64,000 nt of DNA from Anthonomus grandis grandis (taxonomy: Eukaryota > Arthropoda > Insecta > Coleoptera > Curculionidae), in assembly GCF_022605725.1 (NCBI RefSeq), contig NC_065546.1, positions 25,230,227-25,294,226 on the forward strand. The letters are read 5' to 3'. Made by a program: the position numbers and the translations under genes. Position 1 is the first letter of the stretch, and every line of letters begins with the position of its first letter. Shown in pieces: positions 1 to 11,607 of this stretch. The notes beneath the pieces are model-generated. The model was given only the letters and a program-made list of their open reading frames with translations, had not been told where the DNA came from and did no database searches.

Positions 1-179
1 TAAATATTCATTTTAAAATAAATTTGAATAATAGATAACCCTAATTGAGTGAGATATGACTATTTATTTTAAACAAAATACATCAAAAATTTTTTAAAAT
101 CATTTAGAATTAATCAAATTATATCTAAAAATTAAATAGGAACAATCGTTAACGCTATTAGTTATTACATTTTCTTAAC
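1..179 (+). repeat. Partial B unit at left window edge
   Basis: This is the 3' part of a B unit cut by the window edge; the first 50 or so bases of B lie outside. It shows that the array continues to the left. The sequence matches 3539-3718 nearly base for base. Confidence 0.9.
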
Positions 180-337
180 TCTGGTTGTGTTCAAACCGTA
201 AAAAACATCATTTGGCTATCTTGTATATGCGAAATAGTAAATTTAAATTATATTCGAATAATAGATAACAGTAATGGAGTGAGATTTAATTATTTTTTTA
301 AAAATGCTATAATGATTTATTGTTCTATTTTCTTAAC
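180..337 (+). repeat. Short A unit, 158 bp
   Basis: An A unit that lacks 82 bp between its T/A tract and the TGCTATAATG near its end, giving TTTTTTTAAAAATGCTATAA at the joint. Full units read AAAAAACAATTC... and ...GGACAATGCTATAATG, so two or more shared A bases at the ends could have served as microhomology. This copy corresponds to 3719-3876. Confidence 0.9.
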
Positions 338-1511
338 CCTTGTTATGTCCAAAACTTAAAAACGATCATTTGGGTAATCTTGTATAACCTAAATATTAAT
401 TTTAAAATAAACTTGAATAATAGATAACCCTAATTGAGTGAGATATGACTATTTTTTTTAAACACAATACATCAAAATATTTTTAAAAATCATTTAGGGT
501 TAAACAAATTATATCTAAAAATTAAATCGGAACAATCGTTACCGCTATTAGTTATTAAATTTTCCTAACTCTGGTTGTGTTCAAACCATAAAAAGCATCA
601 TTTGGCTATCTTGTATATGCGAAATAGTAAATTTAAATTATATTCGAATAATAGATAACAGTAATAGAGTGAGATATAATTATTTTTTTAAAAAACAATT
701 AATAAGAAAAATTTTAAAAATAATTTACAGTACATTAAATGAACTTCAAAAATTAAATTGGAATCAAATCGGACAATGCTGTAATGATAAATTGTTCTAT
801 TTTCGTAACCCTGGTTATGTCCAAAACTTAAAAAAGATCATTTTGGTCATCTTGTATAACTTAAATATTAATTTTAAAATAAATTTGAATAACAGATAAC
901 CGTAATTGAGTGATAAAAGACTATTTTTTTTAAACAAAATACATCAAAATATTTTTTTAAATCATTTAGGGTTAATCAAATTATATCTAAAAATTAAATC
1001 GGAACAATCGTTACCGCTATTAGTTATTAGATTTTCTTAACTCTGGTTGTGTTTAAACCATAAAAAACATTATTTGGCTATCTTGTATATGCGAAATAGG
1101 AAATTTAAATTATATTCGGATAATAGGTAACAGTAATAGTGTGAAATATGATTATTTTTTTTTAAACAATACATAAGAAAAATTTTAAAAATAATTTACA
1201 CTACATCAAATGAACTTCAAAAATGAAACTGGAGTCAAATCGGATAATGCTATAATGAGTAAATGTCCTATTTTCTTAACCCTTGTTATGTCCAAAACTT
1301 AAAAAGGATCATTTGGGTCATCTTGTATAACCTAAATATTCATATTAAAATAAATTTGAATAATAGATAACCGTAATTGTGTGAGATATCACTACTTTTT
1401 TAAAGACAATACATCAAAATATTTTTAAAAATCATTTAGGGTTAATCAAATTATATCTAAAAATTAAATCGGAACAATCGTTAACGCTATTAGTTATTAC
1501 ATTTTCTTAAC

Positions 1512-1669
1512 ACTGGTAGTGTTCAAACCATAAAAAACATCATTTGGCTATCTTGTATATGCGAAATAGTAAATTTAAATTATATTCGAATAATAGATAA
1601 CAGTAATGAAGTGAAATTTAATTATTTTTTTAAAAATGCTATAATGATTAATTGTTCTATTTTCTTAAC
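1512..1669 (+). repeat. Short A unit, 158 bp
   Basis: Same 82-bp deletion and joint as 180-337. This copy starts ACTGGTAGTG and is followed by a 234-bp B. Confidence 0.9.
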
Positions 1670-2385
1670 CCTTGTTATGTCCAAAACTTAAACAGGATCA
1701 TTTGGGTCATCTTGTATAACCTAAATATTCATTTTAAAATAAATGTGAATAATAGATAACCCTAATTGAGTGAGATATATGACTATTTATTTTAAACACA
1801 ATACATCAACATATTTTTAAAAATCATTTAGAATTAATCAATATATATCTAAAAATTAAATAGGAACAATCGTTAACGCTATTAGTTATTACATTTTCTT
1901 AACTCTGGTTGTGTTCAAACCATAAAAAACATTATTTGGGTATTTTGTATATGCGAAATAGTAAATTTAAATTATATTTGAATAATAGATAACAGTAATT
2001 GAGTGAGATATAATTATTTTTTTAAAAAACAATTCATAAAAAAAATTTTAAAAATAATTTACAGTACATTAAATGAACTTCAAAAATTAAATTGGAGTCA
2101 AATCGGACAATGCTATAATGATTAATTGTTCTATTTTCTTAACCCTTGTTATGTCCAAAACTTAAACAGGATCATTTGGGTCATCTTGTATAACCTAAAT
2201 ATTCATATTAAAATAAATTTGAATAATAGATAACCGTAATTGTGTGAGATATCACTACTTTTTTAAAGACAATACATCAAAATATTTTTAAAAATCATTT
2301 AGGGTTAATCAAATTATATCTAAAAATTGAATTAAAATTAAATCGAAACAATCGCCAACGCTATTAGTTATTATATTTTTTTAAC

Positions 2386-2543
2386 TCTGGTTGTATTCAA
2401 ACCGTAAAAAACATCATTTGGCTATCTTGTATAAGCGAAATAGTAAATCTAAATTATATTCGAATAATAGATAACAGTAATGGAGTGAGATTTAATTATT
2501 TTTTTAAAAATGCTATAATGATTAATTGTTCTATTTTCTTAAT
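2386..2543 (+). repeat. Short A unit, 158 bp
   Basis: Same 82-bp deletion. It follows a long (242 bp) B unit; its last bases read TTAATCC in place of TTAACCC. Confidence 0.9.
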
Positions 2544-3538
2544 CCTTGTTATGTCCAAAACTTAAAAACGATCATTTGCGTCATCTTGTATAACCTAAAT
2601 ATTAATTTTAAAATAAACTTGAATAATAGATAACCCTAATTGAGTGAGATATGACTATTTTTGTTAAACACAATACATCAAAATATTTTTAAAATTCATT
2701 TAGGGTTAAACAAATTATATCTAAAAATTTAATCGGAACAATTGTTACCGCTATTAGTTATTACATTTTCTTAACTCTGGTTGTGTTCAAACCATAAAAA
2801 ACATCATTTGGCTATCTTGTATATGCGAAATAGTAAATTTAAATTATATTCGAATAATAGATAACAGTAATAGAGTGAGATATAATTATTTTTTTAAAAA
2901 ACAATTCATAGGAAAAATTTTAAAAATAATTTACAGTACATTAAATGAACTTCAAAAATTAAATTGGAATCAAATCGGACAATGCTGTAATGATAAATTG
3001 TTCTATTTTCTTAACCCTTGTTATGTCCAAAACTTAAAAAGGATCATTTGGGTCATCTTGTATAACCAAAATATTAATTTTAAAATAAATTTGAATAATA
3101 GATAACCGTAATTGAGTGAGATATGACTTTTTTTTTAAACACAATACATCAAAATATTTTTAAAAATCATTTAGGATTAATCAAATTATATCTAAAAATT
3201 AAATAGGAACTATCGTTAACGCTATTAGTTATTACATTTTCTTAACGCTGGTTGTGTTCAAACCATAAAAAACATTATTTGGCTATCTTGCATATGCGAA
3301 ATAGTAAATTTAAATTATATTCGAATAAAAGATAACAGTAATAGAGTGAGATATAATTATTTTTTTAAAAAACAATTCATAAGAAAAATTTTAAAAATAA
3401 TTTACAGTACATTAAATGATCTTTAAAAATTAAATTGGAGTCAAATCGGACAATGCTATAATGATTAATTGTTCTATTTTCTTAACCCTTGTTATGTCCA
3501 AAACTTAAAAAGGATCATTTGGGTCATCTTGTATAACC

Positions 3539-4975
3539 TAAATATTCATTTTAAAATAAATTTGAATAATAGATAACCCTAATTGAGTGAGATATGACTA
3601 TTTATTTTAAACAAAATACATCAAAATATTTTTAAAAATCATTTAGAATTAATCAAATTATATCTAAAAATTAAATAGGAACAATCGTTAACGCTATTAG
3701 TTATTACATTTTCTTAACTCTGGTTGTGTTCAAACCGTAAAAAACATCATTTGGCTATCTTGTATATGCGAAATAGTAAATTTAAATTATATTCGAATAA
3801 TAGATAACAGTAATGGAGTGAGATTTAATTATTTTTTTAAAAATGCTATAATGATTTATTGTTCTATTTTCTTAACCCTTGTTATGTCCAAAACTTAAAA
3901 ACGATCATTTGGGTAATCTTGTATAACCTAAATATTAATTTTAAAATAAACTTGAATAATAGATATCCCTAATTGAGTGAGATATGACTATTTTTTTTAA
4001 ACACAATACATCAAAATATTTTTAAAAATCATTTAGGGTTAAACAAATTATATCTAAAAATTAAATCGGAACAATCGTTACCGCTATTAGTTATTAAATT
4101 TTCTTAACTCTGGTTGTGTTCAAACCATAAAAAACATCATTTGGCTATCTTGTATATGCGAAATAGTAAATTTAAATTATATTCGAATAATAGATAACAG
4201 TAATAGAGTGAGATATAATTATTTTTTTAAAAAACAATTAATAAGAAAAATTTTAAAAATAATTTACAGTACATTAAATGAACTTTAAAAATTAAATTGG
4301 AATCAAATCGGACAATGCTGTAATGATAAATTGTTCTATTTTCGTAACCCTGGTTATGTCCAAAACTTAAAAAAGATCATTTGGGTCATCTTGTATAACT
4401 TAAATGTTAATTTTAAAATAAATTTGAATAACAGATAACCGTAATTGAGTGATAAAAGACTATTTTTTTTAAATAAAATACATCAAAATATTTTTTAAAA
4501 TCATTTAGGGTTAATCAAATTATATCTAAAAATTAAATCGGAACAATCGTTACCGCTATTAGTTATTACATTTTCTTAACTCTGGTTGTGTTTAAACCAT
4601 AAAAAACATTATTTGGCTATCTTGTATATGCGAAATAGGAAATTTAAATTATATTCGGATAATAGGTAACAGTAATAGTATGAAATATGATTATTTTTTT
4701 TTTAAACAATACATAAGAAAAATTTTAAAAATAATTTACACTACATCAAATGAACTTCAAAAATGAAACTGGAGTCAAATCGGATAATGCTATAATGAGT
4801 AATTGTCCTATTTTCTTAACCCTTGTTATGTCCAAAACTTAAAAAGGATCATTTGGGTCATCTTGTATAACCTAAATATTCATATTAAAATAAATTTGAA
4901 TAATAGATAACCGTAATTGTGTGAGATATCACTACTTTTTTAAACACAATACATCAAAATATTTTTAAAAATCAT
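3539..4975 (+). repeat. Block duplicated at 1-1435 (right copy)
   Basis: Carries units corresponding to those at 180, 338, 570, 810 and 1042. Small differences include GAACTTTAAAAATT here against GAACTTCAAAAATT at 741. Confidence 0.85.
3719..3876 (+). repeat. Short A unit, 158 bp
   Basis: Same 82-bp deletion; lies in the duplicate of the left window edge (partner 180-337), including the shared variant AATGATTTATTG. Confidence 0.9.
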
Positions 4976-7670
4976 TTAGGGTTAAACAAATTATATCTAA
5001 AAATTGAATTAAAAGTAAATCGAAACAATCGCCAGCGCTATTAGTTTTTATATTTTCTTAATTCTAGTTGTGTTCAAACCGTAAAAAACATCATTTGGCT
5101 ATCTCGTATATGCGAATTAGAAAATTTAAATTATATTCGGATAATAGATAACAGCAATAGAGTGAGATATAATTATTTTTTTAAAAAACAAATTTATAGG
5201 AAAAATTTTAAAAATAATTTACAGTACATTAAACGATCTTCAAAAATTAAATTGGAGTCAAATCGGACAATGCTATAATGATTAATTGTTCTATTTTCTT
5301 AACCCTTGTTATGTCCAAAACTTAAAAAGGATCATTTGGGTCATCTTGTATAACCTAAATATTCATTTTAAAATAAATTTGGATAATAGATAACCGTAAT
5401 TGAGTGAGATATGACTATTTATTTTAAACACAATACATCAAAATATTTTTAAAAATCATTTAGAATTAATCAAATTATATCTAAAAATTAAATAGGAAGA
5501 ATCGTTAATGCTAATAGTTCTTACATTTTCTTAACTCTGGTTGTGTTCAAACCGTAAAAACATCATTTGGCTATCTCGTATATGCGAAATAGTAAATTTA
5601 AATTATATTCGAATAACAGATAACAGTAATAGAGTAAGATATAAATATTTTTTTTAAAAACAATTCATAAGAAATATTTTAAAAATAATTTACAGTACAT
5701 TAAATCAACTTCAAAAATTAAATTGGAATCAAATCGGACAATGCTGTAATGATTAATTGTTCTATTTTCTTAACCCTGGTTATGTCCAAAACTTAAAAGA
5801 GATCATTTGGGTCATTTTGTATAACCTAAATATTAATTTTAAAACAAATTTAAATAATAGATAACCGTAATTGAGTGAGATATGACTATTTTTTTTAAAC
5901 ACAATACATCAACATATTTTTAAAAATCATTTAGGGTTAATCAAATTATATCTAAAAATTAAATAGGAACAATCGTTAACGCTATTAGTTTTTATATTTT
6001 CTTAATTCTAGTTGTGTTCAAACCGTAAAAAACATCATTTGGCTATCTCGTATATGCGAATTAGAAAATTTAAATTATATTCGGATAATAGATAACAGCA
6101 ATAGAGTGAGATATAATTATTTTTTTAAAAAACAATTCATAAGAAAAATTTTAAAAATAATTTACAGTACATTAAATGAACTTCAAAAATTAAATTGGAA
6201 CCAAATCGGACAATGCTATAATGATTAATTGTTCTATTTTCTTAACCCTTGTTATGTCCAAAACTTAAAAAGGATCATTTGGGTCATCTTGTATAACCTA
6301 AATATTCATATGAAAATAAATTTGAATAATAGATAACCGTAATTGTGTGAGATATCACTACTTTTTCAAACACAATACATCAAAATATTTTTAAAAATCA
6401 TTTAGGGTTAAACAAATTATATCTAAAAATTAAATCGGAACAATCGTTACCGCTATTAGCTATTACATTTTCTTAACTCTGGTTGTGTTCAAACCATAAA
6501 AAACATCATTTGGCTATCTTGTATATGCGAAATAGTAAATTTAAATTATATTCGAATAATAGATAACAGTAATAGAGTGAGATATAATTATTTTTTTAAA
6601 AAACAATTTATTAAAAAAATTTTTAAAATAATGTACAGTACATTAAATGAACTTCAAAAATTAAATTGGAGTCAAATCGGACATTGCTATAATGATTAAT
6701 TGTTCTATTTTCTTAACCCTTGTTATGTCCAAAACTTAAAAAGGATCATTTGGGTCATCTTGTATAACCTAAATATTCATATTAAAATAAATTTGAATAA
6801 TAGATAACCGTAATTGTGTGAGATATCACTACTTTTTTAAAGACAATACATCAAAATATTTTTAAAAATCATTTAGGGTTAATCAAATTATATCTAAAAA
6901 TTGAATTAAAATTAAATCGAAACAATCGCCAACGCTATTAGTTATTATATTTTTTTAACTCTGGTTGTGTTCAAACCGTAAAAAACATTATTTGGCTATC
7001 TCGTATATGCGAATTAGAAAATTTAAATTATATTCGGATAATAGATAACAGTAATAGAGTGAGATATAATTATTTTTTTAAAAAACATTTCAAAAGAAAA
7101 ATTTTTAAAATAATTTACAGTACATTAAATGATCTTCAAATATTAAATTGGAATCAAATCGGACAATGCTGTAATGATTAATTGTTCTATTTTCTTAACC
7201 CTGGTTATGTCCAAAACTTAAAAAAGATCATTTGGGTCATCTTGTATAACCTAAATATTAATTTTAAAATAAATTTGAATAATAGATTACAGTAATTGAG
7301 TGAGATATGACTATTTTTTTTAAACACAATACATCAAAATTATTTTAAAAATCATTTAGGGTTAATCAAATTATATCTAAAAATTAAATCGGAACAATCT
7401 TTAACGCTATTAGCTATTACATTTTCTTAACTCTGGTTGTGTTTAAACCGTAAAAAACATCATTTGGTTATCTTGTATATGCGAAATAGTAAATTTAAAT
7501 TATATTCGAATAATGGATAACAGTAATGAGTCAGATATAATTATTTTTTTAAAAAACAATTCATAAGAAAAATTTTAAAAATAATTTACAGTACATCAAA
7601 TGAACTTTAAAAATTAAACTGAAGTCAAATCAAACAATGCTATAATGATTAATTGTTCTATTTTCTTAAC

Positions 7671-7890
7671 CCTTGTTATGTCCAAAACTTAAAAAAGATC
7701 ATTTGGGTCATCTTGTATAACCTAAATATTAATTTTAAAATAAATTTGAATAATAGATTACAGTAATTGAGTGAGATATGACTATTTTTTTTAAACACAA
7801 TACATCAAAATTATTTAGGGTTAATCAAATTATATCTAAAACTTAAATCGGAACAATCGTTAACGCTATTATTTATTACATTTTCTTAAC
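7671..7890 (+). repeat. B unit, 220 bp, 12-bp internal deletion
   Basis: It reads CATCAAAATTATTTAGGG near 7804-7820, where its neighbours have 12 more bases between ATTATT and TTAGGG. No second copy seen. Confidence 0.85.
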
Positions 7891-9316
7891 TTTGGTTGTG
7901 TTCAAACCGTAAAAAACATTATTTGGCTATCTTGTATATGCGAAATAGTAAATTTAAATTATATTCGAATAATAGATAACAGTAATAGAGTGAGATATAG
8001 TTATTTTTTTAAAAAACAATTCATAAGAAAAATTTTAAAAATAATTTACAGTACATTAAATGAACTTCAAAAATTAAATTGGAATCAAATCGGACAATGC
8101 TTTAATGATAAATTGTTCTATTTTCTTAACCCTGGTTATGTCCAAAACTTAAAAAAGATCATTTGGGTCATTTTGTATAACTTAAATATAAATATTAAAA
8201 TAAATTTTAATAATAGATAACCGTAATTGAGTGAGATATGACTTTTTTTTTAAACATAATACATCAAAATATTTTAAAAAATCATTTAGAATTAATCAAA
8301 TTATATCTAAAAATTAAATACGAACAATCGTTAACGCTATTAGTTATTACATTTTCTTAACTCTGGTTGTGTTTAAACCATAAAAAACATTATTTGGCTA
8401 TCTCGTATATGCGAAATAGTAAATTTAAATTATATTCGGATAATAGATAACAGTAATAGAGTGAGATATAGTTATTTTTTTAAAAAACAATTCATAAGAA
8501 AAATTTTAAAAATAATTTACAGTACATTAAATGAACTTCAAAAATTAAATTGGAATCAAATCGGACAATGCTGTAATGATAAATTGTTCTATTTTATTAA
8601 CCCTGGTTATGTCCAAAACTTAAAAAATATCATTTGGGTCATCTTGTATAACTTAATCAATAATTTTAAAATAAATTTGAATAACAGATAACCGTAATTG
8701 AGTGAGAAAAGACTATTTTTTTTAAACAAAATACATCAAAATATTTTTAAAAATCATTTAGGGTTAATCAAATTATATCTAAAAATTGAATTAAAATTAA
8801 ATCGAAGCAATCGCCAACGCTATTAGTTATTATATTTTCTTAACTCTGGTTGTGTTCAAACCGTAAAAAACATCATTTGGCTATCTTGTATATGCGAAAT
8901 AGTAAATTTAAATTATATTCGGATAATAGATAACAGTAATAGAGTGAGATATAGTTATTTTTTTAAAAAACAATTCATAAGGAAAATTTTACAAATAATT
9001 TACAGTACATTAAATGATCGTCAAAAATTAAATTGGAGTCAAATCGGACAATGCTATAATGCTTAATTGTTCTATTTTCTTAATTCTTGTTAAATCCAAA
9101 ACTTAAAAACGATCATTTGGGTCATCTTGTATAACCTAAATATTCATTTTAAAATAAATTTGAATAATAGATAACCGTAATTGAGTGAGATATGACTATT
9201 TATTTTAAACACAATACATCAAAATATTTTTAAAAATCATTTAGAATTAATCAAATTATATCTAAAAATTAAATACGAACAATCGTTAACGCTATTAGTT
9301 ATTACATTTTCTTAAC

Positions 9317-9474
9317 TCTGGTTGTGTTCAAACCGTAAAAAACATCATTTGGCTATCTTGTATATGCGAAATAGTAAATTTAAATTATATTCGAATACTA
9401 GATAACAGTAATGGAGTGAGATTTAATTATTTTTTTAAAAATGCTATAATGATTAATTGTTCTATTTTCTTAAC
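9317..9474 (+). repeat. Short A unit, 158 bp
   Basis: Same deletion, tagged by GAATACTAGATAAC; the tag is shared with 12563-12720 and 28821-28978. Confidence 0.9.
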
Positions 9475-10178
9475 CTTTGTTATGTCCAAAACTTAAAAAC
9501 GATCATTTGGGTCATCTTGTATAACCTAAATATTAATTTTAAAATAAACTTAAATAATAGATAACCCTAATTGAGTGAGATATGACTATTTTTTTTAAAC
9601 ACAATACATCAAAATATTTTTAAAAATCATTTAGGGTTAAACAAATTATATCTAAAAATTAAATCGAAACAATCGTTACCGCTATTAGTTATTACATTTT
9701 CTTAACTCTGGTAGTGTTCAAACCATAAAAAACATCATTTGGCTATCTTGTATATGCCAAACAGTAAATTTAAATTATATTCGAATAAAAGATAACAGTA
9801 TTAGAGTGAGATATAATTATTTTTTTAAAAAACAATTTATAAGAAAAATTTTAAGAATAATTTACACTACATCAAATGAACTTCAAAAATGAAACTGGAG
9901 TCAAATCGGATAATGCTATAATGAGTAATTGTCCTATTTTCTTAACACTTGTTATGTCCAAAACTTAAAAAGGATCATTTGGGTCATCTTGTATAACCAA
10001 AATATTAATTTTAAAATAAATTTAAATAAAAGATAACCGTAATTGAGTGAGATATGACTTTTTTTTTTAAACACAATACATCAAAATATTTTTAAAAATC
10101 ATTTAGGATTAATCAAATTATATCTAAAAATTAAATGGGAACAATCGTTAGCGCTATTAGTTATTACATTTTCTTAAC

Positions 10179-10431
10179 TCTGGTAGTGTTCAAACCATAA
10201 AAAACATCATTTGGCTATCTTGTATATGCGAAATAGTAAATTTAAATTATATTCGAATAAAAGATAACAGTAATAGAGTAAGATATAAATATTTTTTTAA
10301 AAAACAAAACATTTTAAAAATAATTTACGAAACATTTTAAAAATAATTTACAGTACATTAAATCAACTTCAAAAATTAAATTGGAATCAAATCGGACAAT
10401 GATTGACAATTAATTGTTCTATTTTCTTAAC
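10179..10431 (+). repeat. A unit, 253 bp, with 23-bp internal tandem repeat
   Basis: The stretch at 10307-10329 (AAACATTTTAAAAATAATTT plus ACG) is followed by a second copy at 10330-10351. Sibling units at 13425 and 33946 have only one copy and measure 230 bp. The end of the unit has CAATGATTGACAATTAATTG in place of the usual CAATGCTGTAATGATTAATT. Confidence 0.88.
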
Positions 10432-10653
10432 ACTGGTTATGTCCAAAACTTAAAAAGGGTCATTTTGTATAACTTAAATATAAATATTAAAATAAATTTT
10501 AATAATAGATAACCGTAATTGAGTGAGATATGACTTTTTTTTTAAACATAATACATCAAAATATTTTAAAAAATCATTTAGAATTAATCAAATTATATCT
10601 AAAAATTAAATACGAACAATCGTTAACGCTATTAGTTATTACATTTTCTTAAC
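10432..10653 (+). repeat. Hybrid B unit, 222 bp, at a duplication boundary
   Basis: The left end matches the B unit that follows other GATTGAC-type A units (for example 13655). From GGGTCAT at 10457-10463 onward it matches the B unit at 8131 (ATAACTTAAATATAAATATT). The parent sequence GGGTCATTTGGGTCAT has been reduced to one GGGTCAT. This looks like the exchange point that created the 2292-bp duplication. Confidence 0.8.
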
Positions 10654-11376
10654 TCTGGTTGTGTTTAAACCATAAAAAACATTATTTGGCTATCTCGTAT
10701 ATGCGAAATAGTAAATTTAAATTATATTCGGATAATAGATAACAGTAATAGAGTGAGATATAGTTATTTTTTTAAAAAACAATTCATAAGAAAAATTTTA
10801 AAAATAATTTACAGTACATTAAATGAACTTCAAAAATTAAATTGGAATCAAATCGGACAATGCTGTAATGATAAATTGTTCTATTTTATTAACCCTGGTT
10901 ATGTCCAAAACTTAAAAAATATCATTTGGGTCATCTTGTATAACTTAATCAATAATTTTAAAATAAATTTGAATAACAGATAACCGTAATTGAGTGAGAA
11001 AAGACTATTTTTTTTAAACAAAATACATCAAAATATTTTTAAAAATCATTTAGGGTTAATCAAATTATATCTAAAAATTGAATTAAAATTAAATCGAAGC
11101 AATCGCCAACGCTATTAGTTATTATATTTTCTTAACTCTGGTTGTGTTCAAACCGTAAAAAACATCATTTGGCTATCTTGTATATGCGAAATAGTAAATT
11201 TAAATTATATTCGGATAATAGATAACAGTAATAGAGTGAGATATAGTTATTTTTTTAAAAAACAATTCATAAGGAAAATTTTACAAATAATTTACAGTAC
11301 ATTAAATGATCGTCAAAAATTAAATTGGAGTCAAATCGGACAATGCTATAATGCTTAATTGTTCTATTTTCTTAAT

Positions 11377-11607
11377 TCTTGTTAAATCCAAAACTTAAAA
11401 ACGATCATTTGGGTCATCTTGTATAACCTAAATATTCATTTTAAAATAAATTTGAATAATAGATAACCGTAATTGAGTGAGATATGACTTTTTTTTTAAA
11501 CATAATACATCAAAATATTTTAAAAAATCATTTAGAATTAATCAAATTATATCTAAAAATTAAATACGAACAATCGTTAACGCTATTAGTTATTACATTT
11601 TCTTAAC
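11377..11607 (+). repeat. Hybrid B unit at the 954-bp duplication boundary
   Basis: The first half matches the B at 9085 and 12331 (TTCTTGTTAAATCC, TAAATATTCATTTT). The second half matches the B at 8131 and 10432 (GACTTTTTTTTTAAACATAA). The switch lies in the shared stretch from about 11455 to 11489. Confidence 0.75.

Larger units (their letters stand above)
1..1435 (+). repeat. Block duplicated at 3539-4975 (left copy)
   Basis: The two stretches agree in unit order, unit lengths and private variants, including the AATGATTTATTG short A and the TTTTCGTAACC ending of the second A. Shift 3538-3540. Similarity stops where the left copy has a normal B (1281) and the right one a long B (4821). The left boundary may lie outside the window. 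Confidence 0.85.
1..8130 (+). repeat. Array segment 1: mixed dimers with short A and long B units
   Basis: The 18 A starts are at 180, 570, 1042, 1512, 1904, 2386, 2776, 3247, 3719, 4109, 4581, 5063, 5536, 6007, 6478, 6960, 7432 and 7891. Units at 180, 1512, 2386 and 3719 are 158-bp short A copies. Long B units (242 bp) start at 2144, 4821 and 6718. The unit at 1042 belongs to a variant with GTGAAATATG and AACAATACATAAG in place of the usual middle. Nothing other than satellite is present. Confidence 0.9.
8170..10461 (+). repeat. 2292-bp block (5 dimers), first copy
   Basis: Contains A units at 8362, 8845, 9317, 9707 and 10179. The first two dimers recur at 10462-11460 (shift 2292), and all five recur from about 11460 to 13680 (shift 3246). 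Confidence 0.85.

Noticed and set aside
669..899. Repeated open frames of 64-122 codons (669, 2875, 7990, 8461, 10753, 43686, 47612, 59017 and others) with similar low-complexity products
   Set aside because: They start at GTG (GTGAGATATAATTAT or GTGAGAAAAGAC), not ATG, in an apparently eukaryotic satellite. They run across the A/B boundary, exist only where a copy happens to lack a stop, and sister copies are closed by single base changes (for example CTTCAA to CTTTAA) or indels. The reading frame is not selected; the resemblance is repeat homology.
1246..1256. TGCTATAATG near the end of many A units resembles a bacterial extended -10 promoter
   Set aside because: It is a fixed part of the satellite monomer, alternates with TGCTGTAATG between copies, has no gene downstream and no consistent -35 box. 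Chance in 77% AT DNA.
10404..10420. GATTGACAATTAATTG as a binding site or promoter -35
   Set aside because: It is a variant end of seven A units (10179, 13425, 17999, 25030, 29683, 33007, 33946) that replaces GCTGTAATGATTAATTG; best seen as a lineage tag.
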